A DNA stretch of 64,000 nucleotides, from the NCBI RefSeq assembly GCF_011764505.1, contig NZ_AP022839.1, forward strand, positions 1,285,001-1,349,000, read 5' to 3'. The DNA is from Legionella antarctica (lineage in GTDB: Bacteria; Pseudomonadota; Gammaproteobacteria; Legionellales; Legionellaceae). The notes under the pieces were generated by a model. It was not told the DNA's origin. It ran no database searches and saw only the letters and a program-made list of their open reading frames with translations. The position numbers and the translations under genes were made by a program. Position 1 is the first letter of the stretch. Every line of letters starts with the position of its first letter. Shown piece after piece: positions 35,500-44,858 of this stretch.

Positions 35500-35785
35500 T
35501 ATTATTGATGCGATGTTAGAAACAGCAAAAGATCTTCGATTAGATTCAATTACACTCAAGGAAATTGAAGTCCTCAACTTAAGCGAAGTTAAACTTCTTG
35601 AGTCTGAAGATATCAAAAAAATGCGAGTTAAAGAAAAACTAAGTCAAGCGGTAATGGCAAAGATATTAAATGTAACGCCATCAACTTATCAGAAATGGGA
35701 AAGGGGTGAAGTACATCCTAAAGGTGCCAATTTGAAATTACTTCGATTAGCCCATGATCATGGGATCAATTATATTTTGTCATAA
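35492..35785 (+). CDS. HTH antitoxin paired with the RelE-type toxin
   Basis: 97 residues with a C-terminal XRE-type helix-turn-helix: RVKEKLSQAVMAKILNVTPSTYQKWERGEVHPKGANLKLLRLA. The amino half is a short helical toxin-binding segment. It starts inside the toxin gene, so production is coupled. It would neutralise the toxin and repress the operon through the upstream palindromes. Confidence 0.87.
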   Translation: MSNIIDAMLETAKDLRLDSITLKEIEVLNLSEVKLLESEDIKKMRVKEKLSQAVMAKILNVTPSTYQKWERGEVHPKGANLKLLRLAHDHGINYILS

Positions 35786-35829
35786 GCTTATTAAATGGAA
35801 TAAAATTAATATCTTGGAGCTGTACATCA

Positions 35830-36663
35830 ATGAGTAATTTTTCAACAAGAAAAGGTCTTGCCATACGAGTATTTCAACAAGAATCAATTAATACGAAGCT
35901 TATGACAAGTTTATGGAACTGTATTTTTGAAATATTTAAGGAAAATATAAAAGTTCGTTCATTTGATGGTAGTTGCTTTTGGACAGAAGGAATGCTGGAT
36001 GCTGTTCAAAAATGTTGGACTGATTTCTTTTATTGTGAGTATGATAATTTTCCTATGTCACCAACTAATTTTATTAACGCATTTAAAAGTAAATTTTTTA
36101 AATTAAAGTGGAATGAAGTTTATGATTTGCTGGAATTTCTTGCCGAAACTCTTCCAGAGAGTTTTAAAAAGAAATGTAACCTAATTTTAGAAAAAGAGTA
36201 CTCCGCTTATCGATTTGTTGGAAGTGCTATCTTAGAAATAATTAATGGTAAGGAAATATTATCAGTTGAAAGTGCAATGCAATCACCATTTTATTTAGTA
36301 AATGAGCATATAGAAAAAGCGGTTAAGCTCCTATCCAATAAAGAAAATCCAGATGTACAAAATAGTATCAAAGAGTCAATTTCTGCGATAGAGGCTTTAA
36401 TCAGAATAATTACGAAAAATAAGAAAGGTACACTGGGTGATTTAATGAATCATCCAAATTTACAATTGCATCCTTCATTGAAGGAAGGAATTAAAAAATT
36501 CTATGGTTTTGCCAGTGACCAGGGCGGTATACGTCATTCAAATAAAGAAAATAGTATAAGTGTTGGATACAGTGATGCACTATTCAAAGTCGTTTTCTGT
36601 TCTTCATTTATTAATTATATGATAAGTAAGCTAGGTGACGATAATTTGGTGGCATCACAATAA
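35830..36663 (+). CDS. AbiJ-like abortive-infection protein (probable)
   Basis: 277 residues, all-helical, no signal or membrane segment. The amino end (MSNFSTRKGLAIRVFQQESINTKLMTSLWNCIFEIF) and the carboxy end (DQGGIRHSNKENSISVGYSDALFKVVFCSSFINYMISKL) resemble the AbiJ_NTD4-type proteins, whose R/G-x-R-H-S-x-x-E motif is conserved and which are linked with phage exclusion. It lies 44 bp after the antitoxin gene on the same strand and probably shares its transcript. The AbiJ assignment rests on memory of these motifs, so confidence is moderate. No catalytic residues are evident. Confidence 0.55.
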   Translation: MSNFSTRKGLAIRVFQQESINTKLMTSLWNCIFEIFKENIKVRSFDGSCFWTEGMLDAVQKCWTDFFYCEYDNFPMSPTNFINAFKSKFFKLKWNEVYDLLEFLAETLPESFKKKCNLILEKEYSAYRFVGSAILEIINGKEILSVESAMQSPFYLVNEHIEKAVKLLSNKENPDVQNSIKESISAIEALIRIITKNKKGTLGDLMNHPNLQLHPSLKEGIKKFYGFASDQGGIRHSNKENSISVGYSDALFKVVFCSSFINYMISKLGDDNLVASQ

Positions 36664-36720
36664 GTCTGATTAATCTGAAAAGTAGACCTAAATACACACC
36701 TGGTCTTTTAATAAAAAATT

Positions 36721-36771
36721 ACTTGAAAAATGATTTAATGAGCTCCATGAATCGCGCGTTCGTAAAACCCC
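36721..36771. repeat. Direct repeat DR2 (partner of DR1)
   Basis: Starts ACTTGAAAAATGATTT and ends CGTTCGTAAAACCCC, followed by GTTATATTTA; DR1 is followed by GTTTTATTTA once the IS1182 is removed. DR1 and DR2 therefore bracket the toxin/antitoxin/AbiJ-like segment as a discrete cassette of about 1.7 kb. Confidence 0.7.
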
Positions 36772-36874
36772 GTTATATTTATTTGAAAAGTTCCCGGAAT
36801 TTGGGTACAATGTTATATTATAAACTATAATAAAAATCATTGATGAGTATATATGTAAGCGCCAAACCAAAGAC

Positions 36875-38485
36875 CTACTTGTCTTCATACTGTAAAACAG
36901 GAATGATTCTTTGATCCTTGAGTAACTCTGGGTTGACGTTGTAGGGCAATAAGAGTTGAATATCATGCTCATTATTACATTTGGCGACACTCTCAAGCGC
37001 GAATTTAAAGTAAGCAAAGACATCCACGCTATGCTCTTTGCATGTTTGCACTAGAGAAAAGAGAATACTCGAAGCATCAGCACCTTTAGTTGATGTATTA
37101 AACAACCAATTTTTCCGCCCGATCACAAAGGGTTTGATGGCGCGTTCAGAACGATTATTATCTATTTCAAGCCGACCATCATTAATGTATTGCGTGAGAC
37201 TATCCCAGTGCTTTATTGAATAAAAAAGTGCTTTTCCGAGTGGCGACTTTGGCAAGGTGGTTTTTTGTTGTGTTAACAACCACTGCTTGAACTCACTTAA
37301 AATCGGCTTGGCTTCAGTCATTCGTGCCTGTTTAACTTGCTCATTTGTTGCCTTGTCTTCTTTTAAGCGCTTTTCAATAGCATAAAGTTTCGCGAACCAC
37401 TCAACCGCTGATTTAGCAATACCGGGTTTGTTTTTAGTGGCTTTGACAATATCAACAAAGTAACGTCTGGCATGCGCCATACAAGCAACATGCTTAATGC
37501 GCGACTTATCAAGATTTACATAAGCACTGTAGCAATCGGCATGAAGATAGCCTTCAAACGAATCAAAGAACTGCTTGGCAATCGCATCTTGGCGACTCGA
37601 ATGATATTGATAAACAAAACAGCGCTTATCTGGTGGACCCCCACCAAAAAGCCACATGTAGGAGGTGCTGGTTGATAACTTGCCTTGTTCATTAAGGACT
37701 TGAAGTACGGTTTCATCAGCATAGGCTACATCATAGCTTTGTATTTGTGTCACCATTTTATCAACGATGGGCTTGAGCAGCTCGGCAGCTTTTACCACCC
37801 AGTTACCCAAATTAGTACGACTAATCTCAGCGCCCATGCTTTTAAACATATCCTCTTGGCGATATAGAGGTAAATGACGGTTGAACTTAGCATCAATGAC
37901 CGCTGCCACAAGACCTGCCGTGGCAATGCTCTTTGGAAAAGGTTGTTTAGGTGGCTTGGCTGTTTTAATAGTATCTTCGCATGACTTGCAGGCGTATTTT
38001 CTTCTGATGTGAATCACGCGATAAGTGACTTGAGGCAATACATCAAGTTGCTCACTGGTTTCATTGCCAATGTGTGTTAAGGCACAACCGCAAGCACAGT
38101 GTTTGTCTGCATCATTGATGTCATGAATGTGCTCGATATAAGGCATGTTTGAGGGGAGTGGCTTGCGGCCAGGTTTTTTCTTTTTAATCGTAATGGTTTT
38201 GGTTTCAATAACTTCTTCAGATGTAACATCTTGTGAGCTCAACAGTTCTGCTTCATCAAAGCCTAAATCCAGCTGTTTGTCTTCTTCAAGCTTCTCGCTT
38301 TTTCGGCCAAATTTAGCGTTTTTTAATACAAAGAGCTGATGGTGCAGCGCAGAAATAATAATGTCTTTTGATTGAATATGTTCTTGGTGTTTTTTCTCGG
38401 ACTCGACCAATTTCAGCTGTAAATCAGCCACCATTTGTTCCATGGTTTTGGAGTCTTTTTGAGTGATGTAATTGGTCTTTTTCAT
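36875..38485 (-). CDS. tnpC: IS66 transposase TnpC (copy 2)
   Basis: Same protein, residue for residue, as the copy at 29200-30810, with all catalytic regions intact. The start is again taken at MKKTNYITQ rather than the upstream GTG. Confidence 0.93.
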   Translation of the reverse strand: MKKTNYITQKDSKTMEQMVADLQLKLVESEKKHQEHIQSKDIIISALHHQLFVLKNAKFGRKSEKLEEDKQLDLGFDEAELLSSQDVTSEEVIETKTITIKKKKPGRKPLPSNMPYIEHIHDINDADKHCACGCALTHIGNETSEQLDVLPQVTYRVIHIRRKYACKSCEDTIKTAKPPKQPFPKSIATAGLVAAVIDAKFNRHLPLYRQEDMFKSMGAEISRTNLGNWVVKAAELLKPIVDKMVTQIQSYDVAYADETVLQVLNEQGKLSTSTSYMWLFGGGPPDKRCFVYQYHSSRQDAIAKQFFDSFEGYLHADCYSAYVNLDKSRIKHVACMAHARRYFVDIVKATKNKPGIAKSAVEWFAKLYAIEKRLKEDKATNEQVKQARMTEAKPILSEFKQWLLTQQKTTLPKSPLGKALFYSIKHWDSLTQYINDGRLEIDNNRSERAIKPFVIGRKNWLFNTSTKGADASSILFSLVQTCKEHSVDVFAYFKFALESVAKCNNEHDIQLLLPYNVNPELLKDQRIIPVLQYEDK

Positions 38486-38551
38486 GGGCTTATTATACCA
38501 AAAAACCAGTGGCCAAACCATCATTTGACCCAATAAAACCAACACGTTTCA

Positions 38552-38908
38552 TTAATAAAAACCACTGTAATCAAGGGCTTTATTCTGAGCCATCAGGTCA
38601 TAATCAAGGCCTGCCAATAACCAACTTAATTGCTTGTTATCAAGTGTTGCAACATCCATATTTTCATCATATTTTATGATTTTAAACCGGCCTTTTTCCA
38701 GACGTTTATAAATCAGGACAAAGCCATTCTTGTCCCAGTACAGCAACTTCACTTTATCACGAGCCCGATTATAGAATAGAGTCAGTGAACCATCTTGTAC
38801 TATATGGCTCGATAGGTCACTAATAATATAACTCAAGCCGTTAATTGATTTGCGCATATCTATGGGCTGGCTGTATAAATAAATCTGCTGCTGGTCAAAT
38901 GATATCAT
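38552..38908 (-). CDS. tnpB: IS66 accessory protein TnpB (copy 2)
   Basis: 118 residues identical to the copy 1 protein; overlaps tnpA by 4 bp. Confidence 0.93.
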   Translation of the reverse strand: MISFDQQQIYLYSQPIDMRKSINGLSYIISDLSSHIVQDGSLTLFYNRARDKVKLLYWDKNGFVLIYKRLEKGRFKIIKYDENMDVATLDNKQLSWLLAGLDYDLMAQNKALDYSGFY

Positions 38909-39243
38909 CGTGCATCGCCTAATAGCTGGATAAGCGCACTGGCTTTGCTGATGTCTGCTTCAGTTTTAATGTGCAATTTAATACCCGTAGGTAGGATAAC
39001 TTCCAGACAGGATGTCGGCGCAGCTTTAACTTGGGATAGTTCACGTGCTGGGGTCGTTGATACCTTCAACAGCTTCGGCTCAGCGTTCCCGGAGATCTTT
39101 TTATTAAGTCTTCCGCGCCAATAAACAAATTGCTTATATACCAGACCTTGTTGTTCACAAAATTTTGGTTGCGCTAATCCACTTGATTCCCAGAGGCTGT
39201 TTTGCTCTGACCAATAGGCCTGTCGATTTGAACTCATACTCAT
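38905..39243 (-). CDS. tnpA: IS66 accessory protein TnpA (copy 2)
   Basis: 112 residues identical to the copy 1 protein. Confidence 0.9.
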   Translation of the reverse strand: MSMSSNRQAYWSEQNSLWESSGLAQPKFCEQQGLVYKQFVYWRGRLNKKISGNAEPKLLKVSTTPARELSQVKAAPTSCLEVILPTGIKLHIKTEADISKASALIQLLGDAR

Positions 39244-39320
39244 GTCTCCTTTGTTTGTAATTTAAAGGAGTTTGAGTTAATTCACTTGTCCTGTGTAGAT
39301 GGGGTTGCTTTGGCGCTTAC

Positions 39321-39593
39321 GTATATATAAAGTAATTATCGAGAAGAGTGCTAAAAGAGATTTACAAAAGGTTCCTAAATATATAGCAATTAAATTATAT
39401 GAATGGATTGAGGCAGTATCCCATGATGGTTTATTAGAAGTTAGAAGGTTTTCATGATGAGCCTCTGAAAGGCAAAAGGAGTGGCCAGAGATCAATTCGT
39501 TTAAGTAAGAATTATAGAGCAATATACAAGATTGGTAACAATGGTGCGATGGAGATTGTTGAAATAGTGGAGGTGAATAAACATGATTACTAA
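39321..39593 (+). pseudogene. RelE/HigB-family toxin, IS66-interrupted and frameshifted
   Basis: Removing IS66 copy 2 and one GTATATAT restores a gene from ATG 36843: MSIYKVIIEKSAKRDLQKVP and on to GLLEVRR. One base is then shifted (near 39448) and the frame continues FHDEPLKGKRSGQRSIRLSK, NYRAIYKI and VEIVEVNKHDY, overlapping the antitoxin ATG. The YHDEPLKGxRxGQRSIRLS and VEVxKHxY signatures are diagnostic of this toxin family. It is disabled twice over, by insertion and by frameshift. Confidence 0.88.
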
Positions 39594-39900
39594 CGAAACA
39601 AAAGAAACTCTAAATTATTTAGAGTCATTAATTGGAAAAAAACCTACATTAGGCGATTATATATTATCAATTCGCCAAGGTGAGGAAGTAACACAGGTTG
39701 AGTTTGCCAGATTACTTGGCATTTCTCGTCATAATTTATGTGATATTGAACATAACAGACGTTTTATTAGCCCTAAAATGGCAGCGCAATTTGCAAATAA
39801 ATTGGGATACTCCGAAAAACAATTTGTACGTTTATGTTTACAGGATATGCTTAATCGGGAAGGGTTGGCTTTAACGGTAGATATTGAAAGTGCCGCTTAA
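39583..39900 (+). CDS. XRE-family antitoxin (partner of the broken toxin)
   Basis: 105 residues with an HTH_3-type domain: LSIRQGEEVTQVEFARLLGISRHNLCDIEHNRRFISPKMAAQFANKLG. The ATG overlaps the toxin's last codons (11 bp), so the pair was toxin-first and coupled. The antitoxin is intact while its toxin is not, the expected order of decay. Its original promoter was cut off by IS66 copy 2, so present expression depends on IS sequence or internal starts. Confidence 0.85.
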   Translation: MITNETKETLNYLESLIGKKPTLGDYILSIRQGEEVTQVEFARLLGISRHNLCDIEHNRRFISPKMAAQFANKLGYSEKQFVRLCLQDMLNREGLALTVDIESAA

Positions 39901-40118
39901 GTATCAGCTCAACTCGATTACAAAAGAAGAGCTTCATGCATTATCAAATGACGATTTATGTGATCGTATGGAGAAAACCTTAATTAATATTTTACATGAA
40001 TCATATTCAGATATTCGGGCTATTGAAAATTTTCCACGACATAGTATCAAGGATTTTTATGAAACAAAGACAATCACAAGATTAGAGCCGGAGCATCAAC
40101 GAAAAGTACTTAGAAAGT
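39884..40118 (+). pseudogene. Small unrecognised gene interrupted by an ISBst12-type element
   Basis: The frame from TTG 39884 or GTG 39890 reads PLKYQLNSITKEELHALSND, then CDRMEKTLINILHESYSDI and PEHQRKVLRKC. After removing 40119-44755 and one TAGAAAGT it continues FEFLIHSCYAHGLAD and a stop at 44811-44813, giving about 95 residues. It overlaps the antitoxin 3' end, so it was probably the third gene of that operon. Family unknown. Confidence 0.6.
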
Positions 40119-40210
40119 GTATCCTGTCAGAATCGCCGGGTAAGTGTCTGCCACTGAGCCCGGACTAATCCGAGCCGCGCGCGTCAGCAAGCGGAATTAT
40201 CTCGAGATGC

Positions 40211-41298
40211 TTATGTGGTGCATGGAACCTGCCGCACTTTAAGTAAGATTAATTCAGCCAATGATGGCATTTCAAATTTTTTAGTCACCCTATCGTAAAT
40301 ATACTGATAAACGTTAACTTTCAGTTTTCTGGCCGTCTGTACAATCGTGGCAAACGTATCCTTTGATTTGGTGCCATTTTGGGAGACCGTTTGGAGATTG
40401 ATGTCGCGTATCCTTGCTTGAAACCGTGTCCCTAATTCAGAGGCATTGTTGTGCAATGGCAGAAATGGATGGTCTAACACCAATAATAACGCTTGTTTTT
40501 TAGCACGTGTCTTTGCAATGCGTTGATCTAAAACATCATAGCCTGTCGTGGTTGCGAACAAAGTATCAAATTGCATTGATAGTTGTTGGGCCATTGATTG
40601 AGATGGAGCCGTCTTGTAAGTCAATAATGCATGGTAGAAATCCCATAATTGCTCAAGAAATACAGCCAATATATTCTGATTCATATCTGAGAATGGAGTG
40701 AGTTTTTTATAATGACGACCTTCATGGATCCAGCACAGCGCATGATGTAGGGCCAATTTATTAAACTGAGGCGCATCATCTGTCATTAAATAATGGATGA
40801 AGTATTTCGAGTGCTGATAATAGGCAAGAGCTGCTGACTCAAGAATTATGCGTCGATTCGTGCTGTGTTTTTTTGGATTTGGAAAAAGTGTTCCCATCAA
40901 ACTATCGATTGATTCACGTGTGAGGGGTTGTGCATGCAGCATTGGTTTAATTTGATCCAACCATTTTTTTGCGAGACCAAACTCATCCATTAACTCATAA
41001 GCCTCCTGATTAAACATAAACTTTAATTGGTCTCGACACAGCAACTCCAATAAGGTCAAGCGATCTTTTTTACGACGAGTGAAGTATGCTGTAAAAAAGT
41101 CATTACATAAAACATGGGTGTAGTGATTTTTGCCGTTAACACGACTGCCTGTGTCATCCATCTGCTGGTACAAGCCTGCGTTGCTACCGGCATCGACAAT
41201 ATCTTCTTTTTCCTGATGAAAAATATCATTGCCTTCTGTCAGCATGGAAGCAATTTTACCATGTGATATTTGAATACCACATGTTTTTAAAAAGCGCT
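40211..41298 (-). pseudogene. ISBst12-type transposase copy 2, C-terminal part
   Basis: Reads from FLKTCGIQISHGKIASMLTE to the normal carboxy end VRQVPCTT, including all three catalytic regions. It is identical to residues about 205-563 of the copy 1 protein. It is separated from its amino-terminal part by the IS21 insertion; an apparent start in the IS (MAHDKR) is fortuitous. Confidence 0.9.
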
Positions 41299-41446
41299 TG
41301 TCATGGGCCACGATTACTAGCCCACTAAAGGTCGGGTTTGGCCACGATTAATGGCCCACTCCATGGCCATCTCTGAGTCCCACTTTGAGTAGCAAATAAA
41401 CAGTGTTAGTTTGGTCATTACCAATAACTAACGGATTTGTTATGAG

Positions 41447-42994
41447 ATGAGGATTAAAACAATGGCAGAAATTAGAGAGGTGCTATATCAGCACAAAAAA
41501 GGGATGACTCAACGCAATATTGAAAAGTCTCTAAGCGTTTCACGAATGAGCATACGCAAGTACGTTTCAATGGCCAAGGATTTGGGTTATCAGGAGGATA
41601 TTTCCAATGATGAGCTCGAAGTTATCGCTTTGCAGATACATAATAAAATCGTTAATACTACAGCCAACAACAGACCCAATAAATCAGAAAAAGAACTTGA
41701 GGCGCATCACGAAAAAATAGCATCACTCCTCACTGAGAAGTGGATTACCCATATGCAGATACACCGAATTTTAAGCGATAATGGTCTTGTTAGCAGTCGA
41801 AGAAGTCTTAGTCGTTATATTGAACGTCATTTCCCCTCGTTGCCTAAGGCTACGGTACATTTGTTAACAAAGCCTGGGCATGAAGCACAAGTTGACTATG
41901 CGTTTGTTGGGTTTATCAATAATAAAAAAACATACGCTTTTATTATGACGTTATCACATAGTCGGTATCGATATGTTGAGTTTGTACATTCTCAAAATCA
42001 GCAATCATGGGCGCAAAGCCATATCAATGCCTTTCATTTTTTTGGAGGCGTGCCCAACTGCATTCTTTTAGACAATTTGAAATCGGGAATTATTAAAGCA
42101 CATATTTATGATCCAACGGTCAATGAAACCTATGCAGAGTTATCTCGCTTTTATGACTTTATAGCCGATCCGGCGAAGGCTCGAACGCCCGAGCACAAGG
42201 GGAAGGTTGAGCGTAGTGTTCAATTGGTAAAAGAACAGGTTATCGCGGGGATAACCTATGATGATTTGGCCTCGATGAACGCCTTTGCACGTGATTGGTG
42301 CGCTAATAAGGTATCGCACGTCATCTGCAGTACCACTGGTGAAAAGCCAATTGACGTATTTAAAAATGAAGAATTTAATTTATTAAACCCACTGCCAGCA
42401 GGCGCTTTTGATATGCCCATTTGGATGGATGCTCAAGTTCATCGTGACCATCATTTTGTTGTTGCTGGTAATTTTTATTCTGTGCCAACGATACATATCG
42501 GGACAAAGGTTAAAATTAGAGTTGGCTTGAAGACCGTTCAGGCCTATGTGAATCATGCTTTGATTAAGACCCATATTCGTAACTACGGGCGTGGACAGTG
42601 GGAAACGGATCCCAATGACTACCATAATTCTGCAAAGTATTACTTAGAAAATACTGCTGGCGTTTGTATTGAAGCGGCCAAAGCAATTGGTCAGGCAACG
42701 GAGGAAATGGTCACAAAGGTACTGGCTGAAGGCTCTAGAACGAGCTTAAGAAAAGCCCAGGCTATCATCCGCTTGGTTGAGGAATACGGTAATGAGCGCC
42801 TTGAAAATGCATGTTTACGCGCGATTTTATTTGATAATTATACTCATCAATCATTGAAAAAAATCCTCACGGAAGGCCTGGATAAAAAAGACACGAGAAC
42901 ATTCTCCACTAAGCGCTCGGCCAATCATGAGAACTTTGCCTATATTCGCGCAGCAAGTGATTACAGCTCAACGATGGAGGCTCATTATGAGTGA
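41447..42994 (+). CDS. istA: IS21 transposase IstA
   Basis: 515 residues. N-terminal HTH (MAEIREVLYQHKKGMTQRNIEKSLSVSRMSIRKYV) followed by the DDE core: PGHEAQVDYAFVGF (Asp), NCILLDNLKSGII (Asp) and ARTPEHKGKVERSVQLVKEQV (Glu). The C-terminal beta region contains GNFYSVPTIHIGTKV. It overlaps istB by 8 bp. Appears intact. Confidence 0.94.
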   Translation: MRIKTMAEIREVLYQHKKGMTQRNIEKSLSVSRMSIRKYVSMAKDLGYQEDISNDELEVIALQIHNKIVNTTANNRPNKSEKELEAHHEKIASLLTEKWITHMQIHRILSDNGLVSSRRSLSRYIERHFPSLPKATVHLLTKPGHEAQVDYAFVGFINNKKTYAFIMTLSHSRYRYVEFVHSQNQQSWAQSHINAFHFFGGVPNCILLDNLKSGIIKAHIYDPTVNETYAELSRFYDFIADPAKARTPEHKGKVERSVQLVKEQVIAGITYDDLASMNAFARDWCANKVSHVICSTTGEKPIDVFKNEEFNLLNPLPAGAFDMPIWMDAQVHRDHHFVVAGNFYSVPTIHIGTKVKIRVGLKTVQAYVNHALIKTHIRNYGRGQWETDPNDYHNSAKYYLENTAGVCIEAAKAIGQATEEMVTKVLAEGSRTSLRKAQAIIRLVEEYGNERLENACLRAILFDNYTHQSLKKILTEGLDKKDTRTFSTKRSANHENFAYIRAASDYSSTMEAHYE

Positions 42995-43742
42995 TATCAA
43001 TATGTTAGAGCTTGCAAAAAAACTACGTTTGACAGGGATCCCAGACACACTGCTAGCAAGAGTAGAACAGGCTCGCGCAGCGTCCCTCTCTTATGAAGAG
43101 TTGCTCTCAATGTTGTTTCAGGATGAGGATGAGGCTCGTCAACAAAAATTGCTTGCTGGGCGTGTAAGGCAAGCTCGATTTGAGGAGCCTCAGTGTTTTG
43201 AAAATTTTGAACTGGCTCGATATTCAACACAAGTCACACAAGCCATCCGCACCCTGATGACAGGGAAGTTTATCAAAGAAAAAAACCATGTCATCATCAT
43301 GGGACCTGTTGGCACCGGAAAGACTCACCTGGCTCAAGCCCTGGGTCTAATGGCATGTCAACGACATAAAAAAGTCTGCTTTATAAGAGCGAATGAACTG
43401 TTAAATCAGTTCCACCAAGCAAGAGCGGATGAAACATGGACTGCGCTTTTTAAACGTTACTCACGATACGATGTGCTTATTTTAGATGACTTCGGGCTGA
43501 AAGCATTATCGCCAGAACAGTCCACTGATCTGTATGATTTAATAGCAGCTATCCATGTAAACTCTATGCTAATTATAACTACTAACCGTAAAATAGAAGG
43601 ATGGATGGAGCTATTTTATGATCCGGTTATGGCAAACGCAGCATTAGATCGTATCGTAAATAAAGCTTATCGAATTGTTCTTGATGGGGAGTCATACAGG
43701 AAAAAATTTATACCGAAATTTAATTTAGTAGATGACAAGTGA
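42987..43742 (+). CDS. istB: IS21 helper ATPase IstB
   Basis: 251 residues from the ATG at 42987, which has GGAGG upstream and overlaps the istA stop. AAA+ ATPase related to DnaC: Walker A GPVGTGKTHLAQALG, Walker B VLILDDFGLKAL, sensor TTNRKIEGW. It remodels target DNA for IstA. Appears intact. Confidence 0.94.
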   Translation: MSDINMLELAKKLRLTGIPDTLLARVEQARAASLSYEELLSMLFQDEDEARQQKLLAGRVRQARFEEPQCFENFELARYSTQVTQAIRTLMTGKFIKEKNHVIIMGPVGTGKTHLAQALGLMACQRHKKVCFIRANELLNQFHQARADETWTALFKRYSRYDVLILDDFGLKALSPEQSTDLYDLIAAIHVNSMLIITTNRKIEGWMELFYDPVMANAALDRIVNKAYRIVLDGESYRKKFIPKFNLVDDK

Positions 43743-43814
43743 GTTAAAAAAATTTACCCTAAGTGGGCTACTTTGAGTGGCCAGAGGGTGGGCTAGTAAT
43801 CGTGACCCATGACA

Positions 43815-44423
43815 GCGCTCAATGGCGCTCTCCGTCATCCCTGCATCACGGTATAATGTGATGACCAGCGCTTTAACCCCAGGACCAAATTCACTGCCCT
43901 TATATTCGCCAGGAATCGGCGCAATAAAGGTTTTTTTCAAAGATGGTGAGTAATACGTTTCCAGCTTGAATTCAACATTATCCGTGATGATTTTTAGATC
44001 CTGGATGATTCGAATCTCAAAACCCTTGAACTTGGCGTCATCTGGCAGCGTTGCTTTGTCCAGAGCAATCGTAACACGTCTATCAATACGTACGTTTTTT
44101 TTGTCTTTGCCTGTGTTTTTATTGTTCCCTTTACCACGTTTATTGCGATCTCCTTCAGATGAATGATTGGAATTGCCTGTATTATCGCCATTGCTACCTT
44201 TGGATTGACCGCGAATATTAGGTTTGCCCTGTTCACCCTTAAGGCGGTTTATCTCATCACGTAATACTTGGTTTTCCTCTCTGAGCAAAGCATTTTCTTC
44301 GGCAAGCATTTCGACCAAATTAACCAATACCTTAATGATAGTCACGGCCTTTTTGTCGGCAAGACTATCGATATCTTTTGTTAACTCATCTAAAACTTGT
44401 TTGATTTCTTGGCGTTTCATCAT
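43815..44423 (-). pseudogene. ISBst12-type transposase copy 2, N-terminal part
   Basis: Reads MMKRQEIKQVLDELTKDID through the coiled coil and basic linker to DAGMTESAIER, then runs into IS21. It is identical to the start of the copy 1 protein. Confidence 0.9.
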
Positions 44424-44858
44424 CTACCACTGCGTTACTAATGCTGATACGGCAATCATAACATGACTTTTTTTGAACGCATTTTTCGAGTTTTAACGCC
44501 ACTAAGGGCTAAGAAAAAATCTGACCTCAGGAGGGAGATGTTTTATTAGTGAAAGGGGCTACATTGTGATCTTGGGGATCTTAGGGCATGCATATTGCAT
44601 GACTTACGTTTGATATGGAAAAACATCAGTTTTACAGAAAAACCGTGTCAATAGGTATTTTGAATATTTTTAAAGAATTCCGCTTGCTGACGCGCGCGGC
44701 TCGGATTAATCCGGACTCAGTGGCAGACACTTACCCGGCGATTCTGACAGGATACTAGAAAGTGTTTTGAATTTCTTATACACTCATGTTACGCACATGG
44801 ACTTGCAGATTGAACAAAAAGCATTAGAATTCCGCCCTTAATTTTAGGGAGGGATTCA

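Larger units (their letters stand above)
36855..39320 (-). mobile_element. IS66-family insertion sequence, copy 2
   Basis: 2466 bp, the same length and ends as copy 1, flanked by the perfect duplication GTATATAT (36847-36854 and 39321-39328). It is inserted four codons into a toxin gene. Confidence 0.96.
41299..43814 (+). mobile_element. IS21-family insertion sequence
   Basis: 2516 bp with ends TGTCATGGG...CCCATGACA, flanked by the 5-bp duplication GCGCT (41294-41298 and 43815-43819). The subterminal repeats GGCCACGATTACTAGCCCAC near the left end and, inverted, at the right end are the multiple transposase sites typical of IS21. It carries istA and istB. Confidence 0.93.
40119..44755 (-). 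mobile_element. ISBst12-type element, copy 2, split by IS21
   Basis: The ends GTATCCTGTCAGAATCGCCG at both borders and the perfect 8-bp duplication TAGAAAGT (40111-40118 and 44756-44763) define it. Subtracting the IS21 element and its GCGCT duplication (2521 bp) leaves exactly 2116 bp, the length of copy 1. Confidence 0.95.

Noticed and set aside
28981..36771. Integron cassette with attC-like sites at DR1/DR2
   Set aside because: The repeats lack the GTTRRRY core and the paired simple sites of attC, and no integrase is near; a Tn3-type end fits better.
36688..36854. Extension of a minus-strand frame beyond IS66 copy 2
   Set aside because: It is a wrong-frame reading out of tnpC into unrelated flank.
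40211..41311. Intact 366-residue gene starting MAHDKR
   Set aside because: The first residues come from the IS21 end; it is the C-terminal part of a split ISBst12-type transposase.
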